In this document: positions 1 to 7,857 of the stretch, in pieces
Position numbering within the stretch: the stretch's first letter is position 1
Layout of the letters: each line of letters begins with the position of its first letter
Made by a program: the position numbers and the translations under genes
The notes under the pieces: model-generated
Databases searched by the model: none
The model's input: only the letters and a program-made list of their open reading frames with translations
Told to the model about the DNA's origin: nothing
NCBI RefSeq assembly: GCF_000374585.1
Contig: NZ_KB894646.1
Coordinates: 1-64,000, forward strand
Direction: 5' to 3'
Length of the DNA: 64,000 nt
From: Phocaeicola barnesiae DSM 18169 = JCM 13652
GTDB taxonomy: Bacteria > Bacteroidota > Bacteroidia > Bacteroidales > Bacteroidaceae

Positions 1-71
1 CCGCGACAGGATTCAAACCTGTAACCGGCTGATCCGTAGTCAGCTACTCTATTCAGTTGAGCTACGCGGCC
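1..71 (-). tRNA. tRNA-Arg(ACG), copy 1, 3' end cut by window edge
   Basis: Read on the minus strand this folds as a cloverleaf: acceptor GGCCGCG, D-stem GCTC/GAGT, anticodon stem GCTGA/TCAGC around loop CTACGGA, T-stem ACAGG/CCTGT. Loop position 34-36 is ACG, so it is an arginine tRNA whose A34 is expected to be edited to inosine by TadA. The last two acceptor bases and the discriminator lie outside the window. It is the most distal of three tandem copies that share one promoter. Confidence 0.97.
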
Positions 72-98
72 AAAACTTCATCATGTTAACTAAAAGGG

Positions 99-172
99 TG
101 ACCACGACAGGATTCAAACCTGTAACCGGCTGATCCGTAGTCAGCTACTCTATTCAGTTGAGCTACGTGGCC
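99..172 (-). tRNA. tRNA-Arg(ACG), copy 2
   Basis: A complete 74-nt cloverleaf including the discriminator A. It matches the other two copies except for one acceptor pair: GGCCACG pairs with CGTGGTC, where the neighbours have GGCCGCG and CGCGGTC. The change is compensated (A5-U68 in place of G5-C68), so the gene looks functional. No CCA is encoded, so the tRNA needs nucleotidyltransferase. Confidence 0.98.
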
Positions 173-198
173 AAACTTTACATGTTAATCAGAAGAGG

Positions 199-272
199 TG
201 ACCGCGACAGGATTCAAACCTGTAACCGGCTGATCCGTAGTCAGCTACTCTATTCAGTTGAGCTACGCGGCC
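199..272 (-). tRNA. tRNA-Arg(ACG), copy 3, promoter-proximal
   Basis: A complete 74-nt cloverleaf with anticodon ACG, identical in its readable part to copy 1. The D-loop reads AACTGAATA and the T-loop TTTGAAT: position 19 is A and position 56 is U, so the usual G19-C56 elbow pair is replaced by A19-U56. A15-U48 likewise replaces G15-C48. Spacers between copies are 26-27 nt. CCA is not encoded. Confidence 0.98.
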
Positions 273-295
273 ATGTCCTTTCTGTTTGACGGGTG

Positions 296-327
296 CAAAA
301 GTAGGAGGTTTTTGTGAAATAACCAAA
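296..327 (-). promoter_or_regulatory. Promoter of the tRNA-Arg cluster
   Basis: On the minus strand there is TTTG (324-327), then 20 bases, then TACTTTTG (296-303). This is an exact match to the Bacteroidota consensus TTTG-N19-21-TAnnTTTG. Transcription should start about 10-15 bases before the first tRNA. Confidence 0.85.
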
Positions 328-354
328 TATTTCTACGCCTTTTTTGTAATTTTT

Positions 355-2661
355 TTATTCCATGAATCGGTTACCGAATAATTGCCACCCTAATGAAAGT
401 CCCGCATTCCAGTTCCTTCTCGGTGAACTGTAGTAGTTTACGTATCCACTGATGGAACCGAATGGCAATCGGATAACCATGGACAATTCTCCAAAATATT
501 CAATTCGACTAAAGAGTTTTCCGTAGTAGGCTTTGTGTGAATTATCTTCCAATATCGGGAAAATAGGAGCAAAACCATACAATCCGGCCCGGATGTGGAA
601 AACAGAATTCAATTGATAGATGGGAGTTATTCCGGCACCTATAAATTGATTGGCACGGAAAGCCTCATTGTAGGTGATTTTACTGTGAGCAGTTGGAGCG
701 AATTCTCCGGCCTGCATCATTGTAGCCCGATAATTATTGCTGAAATTCCGGGAAGAATAAAAGGCCTTTAAATAGGTTCCCAATGCAATATTTGGCTTGA
801 GCTGATAGTACCTTTCTAACTCATAACATAATTGTAGCCATGATTGGATGTACTTGTAATCATTTTGAGTCTCGTTAGGGTTGGCACCTACATAGAAAGT
901 TTCTTTTCCTGTATATATGTGTGCTGAAAGTCGTTCACGTCTTCCACTGGTCGCAAATTGTTTGCTGTTTAAGGTATTTCCGTCTAGGGCTACAGAGCCT
1001 CCGAATATTGTATAATTACTGGCGTCTCTTTTGTCGTTTTCAAAGTCAATGACGTTGGTTTGAAAATATTGGTCTTCCAGTCTGGCGATTCCTATACCGA
1101 ATTCAGCTTTCTGACGGCTTAGAAAAGGAAGAGAAACAAAAAGCTTCACGTATTTCTCATTCTGTTGATTGAATGTAGGAGTATTCCCTTTATTGAAGAG
1201 TTTCGCTTGTTTCAAATAGTCAAAAGAGGACAGGGAAGCGACGAGCCGATAGGAGGTAGGTAGGCTGGTAGGAAGGTCAATTCTACCGGAAATCTGTAAG
1301 TTGTTATAGATTTGCCCCAATTGTCCGTCCACAGAAAATTCCTTAGCATAATTGTTCAAACTATGATAGGTAGCACCGATATAAACCTGATTGGCACCAT
1401 TAGAACCGACATTCCCTCCGACTCGTAGAGATAAGTCATCCTCCATTTTTACCTTTAAATCCAATGTGTATGTTTCATCCAATGGATTATAGATGACATG
1501 AGGAATAATTTCTGAAATCATATTATCGGACATCAGACGGAAATATCCTCGTCGCAAGTCTTCAAAATCGAAAATGTCATTATCATGTGAATGAAATTCT
1601 TTCCGGATATATCGTTTCTGCTGGTCATTGGCACCTTGAATGGTAATCTTCTTGAATCGGAATTCGGGTAATGCCTTCTTGTATGCAATTCTACGCATCT
1701 CCAGTAACCGATGATTGGAGCGTCGGGAAATACGGCTCTTAATCGAGTCCATAAGCTCGATGGCACGGTTATAGCCGTTATCATGAAGTTCATCGTATCG
1801 GTCAAAATCCATCAAATTGACGTCGGTATATTTGAAAGTCATCAGAATTCCCATCGAATCCGGAATTTCGTAGTTCGTTTTTTGCATAATCATATTTTCC
1901 AGTTGCCCCATGATATCACCTTCTTTGGGCTTTCCTGGATTAGAACTTACGACGCTTCCGATTAGAATATCCGGATGGAAATCCTCCATCATAATATCTA
2001 CTGGAAAATTGTTATAAATACCTCCATCGTATGCTAGAATGGAATCTATTTCAATGGGCTTGAACATCGCTGGGAAACTCATTGAGGCACGTACGGCATC
2101 GCCTAAATCTCCACTATTGAAGATGATAGGCCGTTTGTTATAGACATCTGAAGCTACACAGCGGAACGGTACGAATAACTTGTCGAAATCATTCTGGCAG
2201 GCAGCTGTCGCTTGACCGAACAGCTGGACGAATGCAAGATTCATCTGAAGAGGGTTTACCACACTGGACGGAAGAAATTGTGTCTTGACTTTGTGTAAAG
2301 GATTCTTTAAGGAAACACGGATATTGATAAACTCTGGTGTAGAAGGGTTCTTTTTAAAATAATAAATGTATTTCTCTTCGATATCTCCTGAGTACCAGCG
2401 CTTAAAGTCTTCTGATTTTAACAGTTTCTCCATATCGTCAGGAGAATAGCCCATGGCATATAAAGAGCCTATTATAGCTCCCATGGAAGTTCCGGTAATA
2501 TAGTCAATTGGGATGTTATTTTCTTCCAGTGCCCGGATAATACCTATATGAGTCAGTCCTTTAGCTCCTCCACCGCTCAATACAAGCCCTACCTTCTGTG
2601 CTTGTATTGTAGAAGTCAATGTAAGTAAGCTACAGAGAAGTAATAGTATGGTTCTTTTCAT
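355..2661 (-). CDS. Patatin-like phospholipase fused to POTRA and BamA-like barrel (type Vd-like)
   Basis: The 768-aa protein has a signal peptide (about 1-21, ending TIQAQ). A patatin domain follows with the oxyanion motif GGGAKG (30-35), the nucleophile motif GTSMG (Ser59) and the DGG dyad aspartate (Asp212). Residues about 334-407 look like one POTRA domain. The rest, from about 411, is rich in alternating beta-strands like a BamA/Omp85 barrel. This is the architecture of PlpD/FplA-type (type Vd) autotransporters, so I infer a surface or periplasmic lipase anchored in the outer membrane. The final residues (GNRFME) do not end in the usual aromatic residue of barrel proteins. It stands alone, with its own promoter box upstream. 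Confidence 0.9.
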   Translation of the reverse strand: MKRTILLLLCSLLTLTSTIQAQKVGLVLSGGGAKGLTHIGIIRALEENNIPIDYITGTSMGAIIGSLYAMGYSPDDMEKLLKSEDFKRWYSGDIEEKYIYYFKKNPSTPEFINIRVSLKNPLHKVKTQFLPSSVVNPLQMNLAFVQLFGQATAACQNDFDKLFVPFRCVASDVYNKRPIIFNSGDLGDAVRASMSFPAMFKPIEIDSILAYDGGIYNNFPVDIMMEDFHPDILIGSVVSSNPGKPKEGDIMGQLENMIMQKTNYEIPDSMGILMTFKYTDVNLMDFDRYDELHDNGYNRAIELMDSIKSRISRRSNHRLLEMRRIAYKKALPEFRFKKITIQGANDQQKRYIRKEFHSHDNDIFDFEDLRRGYFRLMSDNMISEIIPHVIYNPLDETYTLDLKVKMEDDLSLRVGGNVGSNGANQVYIGATYHSLNNYAKEFSVDGQLGQIYNNLQISGRIDLPTSLPTSYRLVASLSSFDYLKQAKLFNKGNTPTFNQQNEKYVKLFVSLPFLSRQKAEFGIGIARLEDQYFQTNVIDFENDKRDASNYTIFGGSVALDGNTLNSKQFATSGRRERLSAHIYTGKETFYVGANPNETQNDYKYIQSWLQLCYELERYYQLKPNIALGTYLKAFYSSRNFSNNYRATMMQAGEFAPTAHSKITYNEAFRANQFIGAGITPIYQLNSVFHIRAGLYGFAPIFPILEDNSHKAYYGKLFSRIEYFGELSMVIRLPFGSISGYVNYYSSPRRNWNAGLSLGWQLFGNRFME

Positions 2662-2697
2662 GAAAACGAGAGATAAATATGTATCACATCATGTACA

Positions 2698-2705
2698 CAA
2701 AGATA
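2698..2705 (-). promoter_or_regulatory. -7 box for the patatin gene
   Basis: The minus strand reads TATCTTTG, matching TAnnTTTG, 37 bases before the start codon. No clear TTTG box is found 19-21 bases upstream; only an A/T run is present. Confidence 0.5.
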
Positions 2706-2803
2706 AGGAAAAAACTCAATGCTCCTAGTAAAAATGCTCTTTTTTCATGAATTAATCAGTTACAGATGGAGTTAAAAGTGAATCAATGTCAGGATAAACA
2801 AAC

Positions 2804-2840
2804 TTACCCGAACTTCTGGGAAATCCATTGGTTCGGGTAA
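2804..2840 (-). terminator. Probable terminator of htpG
   Basis: A 10-bp perfect inverted repeat, TTACCCGAAC (2804-2813) with GTTCGGGTAA (2831-2840), lies 35 bases past the htpG stop. On the minus strand it is followed by a short T-rich stretch (GTTTGTTT). Confidence 0.55.
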
Positions 2841-2875
2841 AAGAGGATAGAAATATGTAATGTCTTTGTCGACGT

Positions 2876-4930
2876 TTAAATCAACTCGATGCTACGTTTT
2901 ACAAAGTTAGTCAAAGCTTCACCTTTCAACATATTGTTCTGTAGCAAGGCTAAGTCTATCAGTTGGTGTACTACTTTGTTGTCTGCTGCAGATTCGTTAA
3001 TGATGGTTGTTTTCTGTTGCTTTTGCTCATTCAGTTTCTGTTCAACCTCGTTCAGCTCATCCTTTTCGGCAGTGCTGATATCTTCATCTTTCTTGCCTTC
3101 TTGAGCTTTACGTAACTCAGTCTGACGTAAATTCAGCATAGCTATTTCTGATTCTACAGGAACCAGTTTTTCTGCACAGGCAGATTCTGTATCTTCCAGT
3201 ACTTTCTTAATCAGTTGATGGTCACTGTTCAGTACCAGGTTATACATATCCGGCATTTCACCATAGAAACTCATACCAGGTTGGATATTAGCCATTTCCT
3301 TCATACGGCGCATGTATTCAGCCTGCGTAATGACAATCGGTGACGCTGTTTCGCCCAAGGCCTGTGTCTCTACATGAAATTCTACTTTCTGCACTTTCGG
3401 AAGCTGTCCTTGGAACACAGTAGAAAGGAATTCTTTCTTATCTGCCGTCAATTCTTCTCCATGTTTCTCTTCTTTTACAATCAGACGGTCAATGATATCA
3501 CTATCTACACGAGTGAAACGACTCTTTTCAAATTTTTGCTCCAGCATATTAATCATAGGTACATCCAATTGCCCGTCCATCATTAATACGTTGTAGCCTT
3601 TGCTCTTAGCTGCATCAATGTAAGTATACTGTTCGTCCAGATTATTGGAGTACAGGTAAATCAGATTACCATCCTTATCTGTCTGATTGTCTTTAATCAA
3701 GGTCTGATATTCCTCGAATGTATAATATTTGTTGTCAGTATCTTTGAAAAGGGCGAATTTATTTGCCTTTTCATAGAAATCTTCCTGAGTCAACATACCG
3801 TAGTTGATGAAAATCTTCAAGTCATCCCATTTGCTTTCAAATTTGTTACGGTCATTTTTGAAGATAGACTGCAAACGGTCTGAAACCTTCTTTGTGATAT
3901 ATGTGGAAATTTTCTTCACATTCGAATCGCTCTGAAGATAAGAACGGGAAACATTCAGAGGAATGTCCGGTGAATCAATTACACCGTGCAGCAATGTCAG
4001 GAAATCCGGAACAATACCTTCTACAGAATCAGTTACATAGACCTGGTTGCAGTACAACTGAATCTTATTCTTCTGCAGGTCTATATTGCTTTTGATTTTC
4101 GGGAAGTAAAGTACACCGGTCAAATTGAACGGGTAATCTACATTTAAGTGAATCCAGAACAGCGGTTCATCTGACATCGGATACAAGTCTCTATAGAACT
4201 TCTTGTAATCTTCATCTTTCAGTTCGCTAGGCTTTTTAGTCCATATCGGACAAGTATCATTGATGATGTTGTCTTCGTTCGTTTCCACTTGTTTTCCATC
4301 TTTCCATTCTTTCTTTTTGCCAAAAGCTATAGGAATCGGAAGGAATCGGCAGTATTTGGTAAGCAAGCCTTGGATACGTGATTCTTCCAAGAACTCCTTG
4401 CAGTCATCATCAACGTGCAAGATGATGTCTGTGCCACGATCTGCTTTTTCTGTCTCTTCCAAAGTAAATTCAGGGCTACCATCGCAAGTCCATTTAACGG
4501 CAGGTGCCTCTTCTTTGTAAGAGTTGGTAACGATATCTACCTGTTTAGCTACCATAAAGGCTGAATAAAATCCAAGACCGAAATGTCCGATAATGGCATT
4601 GGCATCGTCTTTGTATTTTTCAAGGAAATCGTTGGCTCCAGAAAATGCGATCTGGTTGATGTATTTTTCAATTTCCTCGGCAGTCAGGCCTAAACCGCGA
4701 TCAGAAATGGTAATTGTCTGGTTTTCTTTATCAACGCTTACATGAATTGTCAAATCGCCTAATTCACCTTTGAATTCACCGGTAGAAGCCAATGTCTTAA
4801 GTTTTTGGGTAGCATCCACACCGTTAGACACCAGTTCACGCAAAAATATTTCATGATCGCTATACAAGAATTTTTTGATAATGGGGAAGATGTTTTCTGT
4901 TGTAACCCCGATATTACCTTTTTTCATCAT
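2876..4930 (-). CDS. htpG: Molecular chaperone HtpG (Hsp90 family)
   Basis: The 684-aa cytoplasmic ATP-dependent chaperone acts late in client folding. The N-terminal GHKL ATPase shows the ELVSNGVDA helix, which carries the catalytic Glu and the Mg-binding Asn, then the DRGLGL loop and the GHFGLGFYSAFMV lid motif. The middle domain carries the Hsp90 LNVSR signature around the catalytic-loop arginine. A charged, glutamine-rich coiled stretch precedes the dimerisation region, where bacterial Hsp90s vary. Length is slightly above E. coli HtpG (624 aa), as usual in Bacteroidota. It lies downstream of clpC on the same strand, separated by a terminator, so it may have its own promoter in the 38 bases between; I see no consensus box there. 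Confidence 0.97.
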   Translation of the reverse strand: MMKKGNIGVTTENIFPIIKKFLYSDHEIFLRELVSNGVDATQKLKTLASTGEFKGELGDLTIHVSVDKENQTITISDRGLGLTAEEIEKYINQIAFSGANDFLEKYKDDANAIIGHFGLGFYSAFMVAKQVDIVTNSYKEEAPAVKWTCDGSPEFTLEETEKADRGTDIILHVDDDCKEFLEESRIQGLLTKYCRFLPIPIAFGKKKEWKDGKQVETNEDNIINDTCPIWTKKPSELKDEDYKKFYRDLYPMSDEPLFWIHLNVDYPFNLTGVLYFPKIKSNIDLQKNKIQLYCNQVYVTDSVEGIVPDFLTLLHGVIDSPDIPLNVSRSYLQSDSNVKKISTYITKKVSDRLQSIFKNDRNKFESKWDDLKIFINYGMLTQEDFYEKANKFALFKDTDNKYYTFEEYQTLIKDNQTDKDGNLIYLYSNNLDEQYTYIDAAKSKGYNVLMMDGQLDVPMINMLEQKFEKSRFTRVDSDIIDRLIVKEEKHGEELTADKKEFLSTVFQGQLPKVQKVEFHVETQALGETASPIVITQAEYMRRMKEMANIQPGMSFYGEMPDMYNLVLNSDHQLIKKVLEDTESACAEKLVPVESEIAMLNLRQTELRKAQEGKKDEDISTAEKDELNEVEQKLNEQKQQKTTIINESAADNKVVHQLIDLALLQNNMLKGEALTNFVKRSIELI

Positions 4931-4968
4931 ATCTAAATTTTATAATATTCATTATATCGCCGTTAGGA

Positions 4969-5012
4969 GGACAAAAAAAATGCCAGACAAAAACTTGTCT
5001 GACATTTTGTCC
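4969..5012 (-). terminator. Rho-independent terminator of clpC
   Basis: The stem is TGCCAGACA (4981-4989) with TGTCTGACA (4996-5004). It is extended by GGACAAAA (4969-4976) against TTTTGTCC (5005-5012). Read on the minus strand the hairpin runs into eight Ts. It lies 26 bases after the clpC stop. Confidence 0.9.
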
Positions 5013-5037
5013 TGTATCTGAAAGAACGTCACAGTCC

Positions 5038-7581
5038 TTATGGCTCGTTGATGAAGTCTACACCGTCTTTATTGGCGTTCAATTCTACGCGGATCGTATT
5101 GCCAGTTGCCGGATTTTCATTAATGATCATCTCTGCCAATCCGTTTTCAAGATAATTCTGTATGGCACGTTTAAGAGGTCTGGCACCGAACTGTACATCG
5201 TATCCTTTGCTTGCGATGAAATGTTTTGCCTCATCTGTTATGATTAACTTGTAGCCAATATTTTCTACACGTTTATAGAGGCCTTTGAGTTCGATATCAA
5301 TAATCTTGTCTAATGCTTCCTCGTTCAATTGATCGAAAGTTACAATTTCGTCTAAACGATTAATAAATTCAGGAGCAAAGGATTTATTCAGCGCCTTGGT
5401 TATCACGCTCCGAGAGTATTCTTTCTCATCTGTGCGTGTTTGTGCGGCAAAACCTATTCCCTTGCCAAATTCTTTCAATTGTCTCGTACCCACATTGGAA
5501 GTCAAGATAATAACCGTGTTTTTGAAATCGACGGTTCTGCCATAACTGTCTGTCAGACGGCCTTCATCCATTACCTGGAGTAGGATGTTGTATACTTCAG
5601 GATGGGCTTTTTCTATTTCATCCAACAAAACAATGGAGTAGGGTTTCCGACGGACTTTTTCTGTCAGTTGTCCACCTTCCTCATATCCTACGTAACCCGG
5701 AGGGGCTCCAACAAGTTTAGAAACCGTATACTTGTCCATGTATTCACTCATGTCTATACGGATCAAGGCGTCTGTTGTACCGAACATTTCTCTTGCCAAT
5801 TCTTTAGCCAGATGTGTCTTGCCGACACCGGTCGGCCCTAAGAAAAGGAAAGTACCAATCGGTTTGTTCGGGTCCTTCAGTCCTACGCGGCTACGTAAAA
5901 TTGCCTTTACCAATGTTTCTATTGCCTGGTCCTGCGCAATGACCTTATTCAGTAAGGCCTGTTTCATTCCCTTCAGCTTATTGCCTTCCTGCTCAGCCAT
6001 TCGTTGAACAGGAATTCCGGAAATCATGGAAACCACATTGGCTATCTGTTCTTCATCCACGACCTCACGATTCTCGCGAGATTTAGCTTCCCATTCCAAT
6101 TTCATGGTTTCAAGCTCCTTCTCCAATGTCTTTTCATGGTCGCGGAAACTGGCAGCCAACTCGAAGTTTTGCAAGCGAACAGCCTCGTTCTTGTTGTTAC
6201 GGGCTTCCTCGATAGCTTTTTCCTGTTCTTCAATTTCTTTAGGAACAGTGATATTAGTCAAGTGTACCCGTGAACCAGCTTCATCCATTGCGTCAATCGC
6301 CTTATCCGGGAAGTTGCGGTCTGTTATATAGCGATCAGTCAATTTGACACATGCCATGAGTGCTTCGTCGGTATAGGTCACATTGTGATGTTCCTCGTAT
6401 TTGTCTTTGACATTCCTAAGAATCTGCAGTGTCTCTTCGGGGGTAGTTGGTTCTACCAGTACTTTTTGGAAACGACGTTCCAATGCCCCGTCTTTTTCGA
6501 TGTTCTGTCGATACTCATCTAGGGTTGTGGCACCGATACATTGGATTTCACCTCTTGCCAGCGCCGGTTTCAGCATGTTGGCAGCGTCCATGGACCCTGC
6601 TGCAGAACCTGCACCCACGATGTTATGGATTTCATCGATGAACAGAATGACGTTCGGGTTCTTTTTCAGTTCATTAAGGATGGAGCGGATTCGTTCTTCG
6701 AACTGTCCGCGATATTTGGTTCCAGCTACAACCGAAGTCATGTCCAATGCTACCACCCGTTTGTCAAAAAGAATGCGGGATACCTTTTTCTGTACGATAC
6801 GTAAGGCTAATCCTTCAACGATAGCAGATTTTCCTACACCCGGTTCGCCGATAAGAATCGGATTGTTTTTCTTACGTCGGCTCAAGATTTGTGCGAGGCG
6901 TTCTATTTCTTTCTCTCGTCCCACTACAGGATCCAGACTCCCAGCTTCTGCCGCTTTTGTCATGTCGGTGCCGAAAGAGTCTAATACCGGTGTTTCGTTG
7001 GCAGGCTTCCGTTCGCTGGTTCTGGTTGCAGATGGGGTGTCAGATGGGGATGGGGAGAATGCATTTCCCTTGTCTGCATTCGGCTTGCGTGAAATGCCTT
7101 CCTCTTCTTCCTCTTCTTCACCGAAATCCAGTCCACCTTGTGGTTCTGCCTTAGGTATCAGTTTATCTACTATTTTCTGGTAGGTTACTTCATTTTCTTC
7201 CAGCAGCTTGGAGGCTCTGTTCTGATTGTCTCTCATAATTGCCAATAATACATGTTCTGAATCTGTCTGAGTCGTTCTCATCAGTCTGGCTTCCAATAGA
7301 CTCATTTTCAGAATTCTGGATGCTTTGTCTGTGAATTCGACTGTTTCTTCCTGGAAAGATTCCTTTTCAGCTTCTTCTTTTAATAAGGTTTCCAATTTGC
7401 CTTTCACTCGAGTCAAGTCTACGTACAGACTTCTTAATATATCAAATGCTTTGCCTTCTCCGTTACGGATAATCCCGAGCAACAAGTGCTCCGGACCAAC
7501 TTTGCTATTGTGCAAACGGCAAGCTTCTTCTTTGCTATATTGAATGATATCGGAAACTCTTTGCGTAAATTGGTTGTTCAT
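5038..7581 (-). CDS. clpC: ClpC-type AAA+ unfoldase of the Clp protease
   Basis: This 847-aa ring ATPase unfolds substrates for ClpP in the cytoplasm. The Clp-N double repeat spans about 1-145. A low-complexity linker follows (an acidic run at about 154-161, then Ser/Pro/Thr-rich to about 195). The first AAA module has Walker A GEPGVGKS (245-252). The middle region contains a UVR-like segment (LQNFELAASFRDHEK), typical of ClpC rather than ClpB. The second AAA module has GPTGVGKT. A GIGF tripeptide loop near the C-terminal third is the known ClpP-docking feature, which supports a protease role. No clpP lies in the window. The low-complexity linker of about 50 residues is longer than in Bacillus ClpC. 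The start is the ATG whose only upstream neighbour is non-coding DNA. Confidence 0.95.
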   Translation of the reverse strand: MNNQFTQRVSDIIQYSKEEACRLHNSKVGPEHLLLGIIRNGEGKAFDILRSLYVDLTRVKGKLETLLKEEAEKESFQEETVEFTDKASRILKMSLLEARLMRTTQTDSEHVLLAIMRDNQNRASKLLEENEVTYQKIVDKLIPKAEPQGGLDFGEEEEEEEGISRKPNADKGNAFSPSPSDTPSATRTSERKPANETPVLDSFGTDMTKAAEAGSLDPVVGREKEIERLAQILSRRKKNNPILIGEPGVGKSAIVEGLALRIVQKKVSRILFDKRVVALDMTSVVAGTKYRGQFEERIRSILNELKKNPNVILFIDEIHNIVGAGSAAGSMDAANMLKPALARGEIQCIGATTLDEYRQNIEKDGALERRFQKVLVEPTTPEETLQILRNVKDKYEEHHNVTYTDEALMACVKLTDRYITDRNFPDKAIDAMDEAGSRVHLTNITVPKEIEEQEKAIEEARNNKNEAVRLQNFELAASFRDHEKTLEKELETMKLEWEAKSRENREVVDEEQIANVVSMISGIPVQRMAEQEGNKLKGMKQALLNKVIAQDQAIETLVKAILRSRVGLKDPNKPIGTFLFLGPTGVGKTHLAKELAREMFGTTDALIRIDMSEYMDKYTVSKLVGAPPGYVGYEEGGQLTEKVRRKPYSIVLLDEIEKAHPEVYNILLQVMDEGRLTDSYGRTVDFKNTVIILTSNVGTRQLKEFGKGIGFAAQTRTDEKEYSRSVITKALNKSFAPEFINRLDEIVTFDQLNEEALDKIIDIELKGLYKRVENIGYKLIITDEAKHFIASKGYDVQFGARPLKRAIQNYLENGLAEMIINENPATGNTIRVELNANKDGVDFINEP

Positions 7582-7633
7582 AATTTAACCCCTCTCTAAA
7601 AAGTCAATTGCCCTGGCATTTATGCCAGAAGTG

Positions 7634-7664
7634 CAAATATACATCTATAATTAATAGGATAAAA
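7634..7664 (-). promoter_or_regulatory. Candidate clpC promoter
   Basis: The minus strand reads TATATTTG (7634-7641), matching TAnnTTTG. A weak -33 (TTTT, 7661-7664) lies 19 bases upstream. The start codon is 53 bases downstream. No HrcA/CIRCE-type inverted repeat is seen. Confidence 0.5.
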
Positions 7665-7780
7665 GTCCTTATGGGTTATTTAACAAAATGTGTGCCACAT
7701 TAATAAAGGATACCCTTTTTAAGAGAGTGACACCGAAGAGTAAAAAACTTTAATAGGTAACACTTTTTTTGTATAAAATG

Positions 7781-7811
7781 TTTCGTATATCGGCTAAAAG
7801 TCGTACTTTAG
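7781..7811 (+). promoter_or_regulatory. Candidate gyrA promoter (weak)
   Basis: TTTC (7781-7784), 19 bases, then TACTTTAG (7804-7811): one mismatch from the consensus in each box. The start ATG is 47 bases further on. Confidence 0.35.
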
Positions 7812-7857
7812 CATGGTTTTTTACAAGCCAAGAGATGTATAATTAATATTTGTTTAA

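Noticed and set aside
1-272. Three near-identical units with 26-27 base spacers at the left edge, CRISPR-like in layout
   Set aside because: Each unit is 74 nt and folds as a complete tRNA cloverleaf, so they are tandem tRNA genes.
6401-7183. A 260-codon open frame on the plus strand within clpC
   Set aside because: It is antisense to a clearly conserved gene and its product shows no family pattern; a codon-bias shadow.
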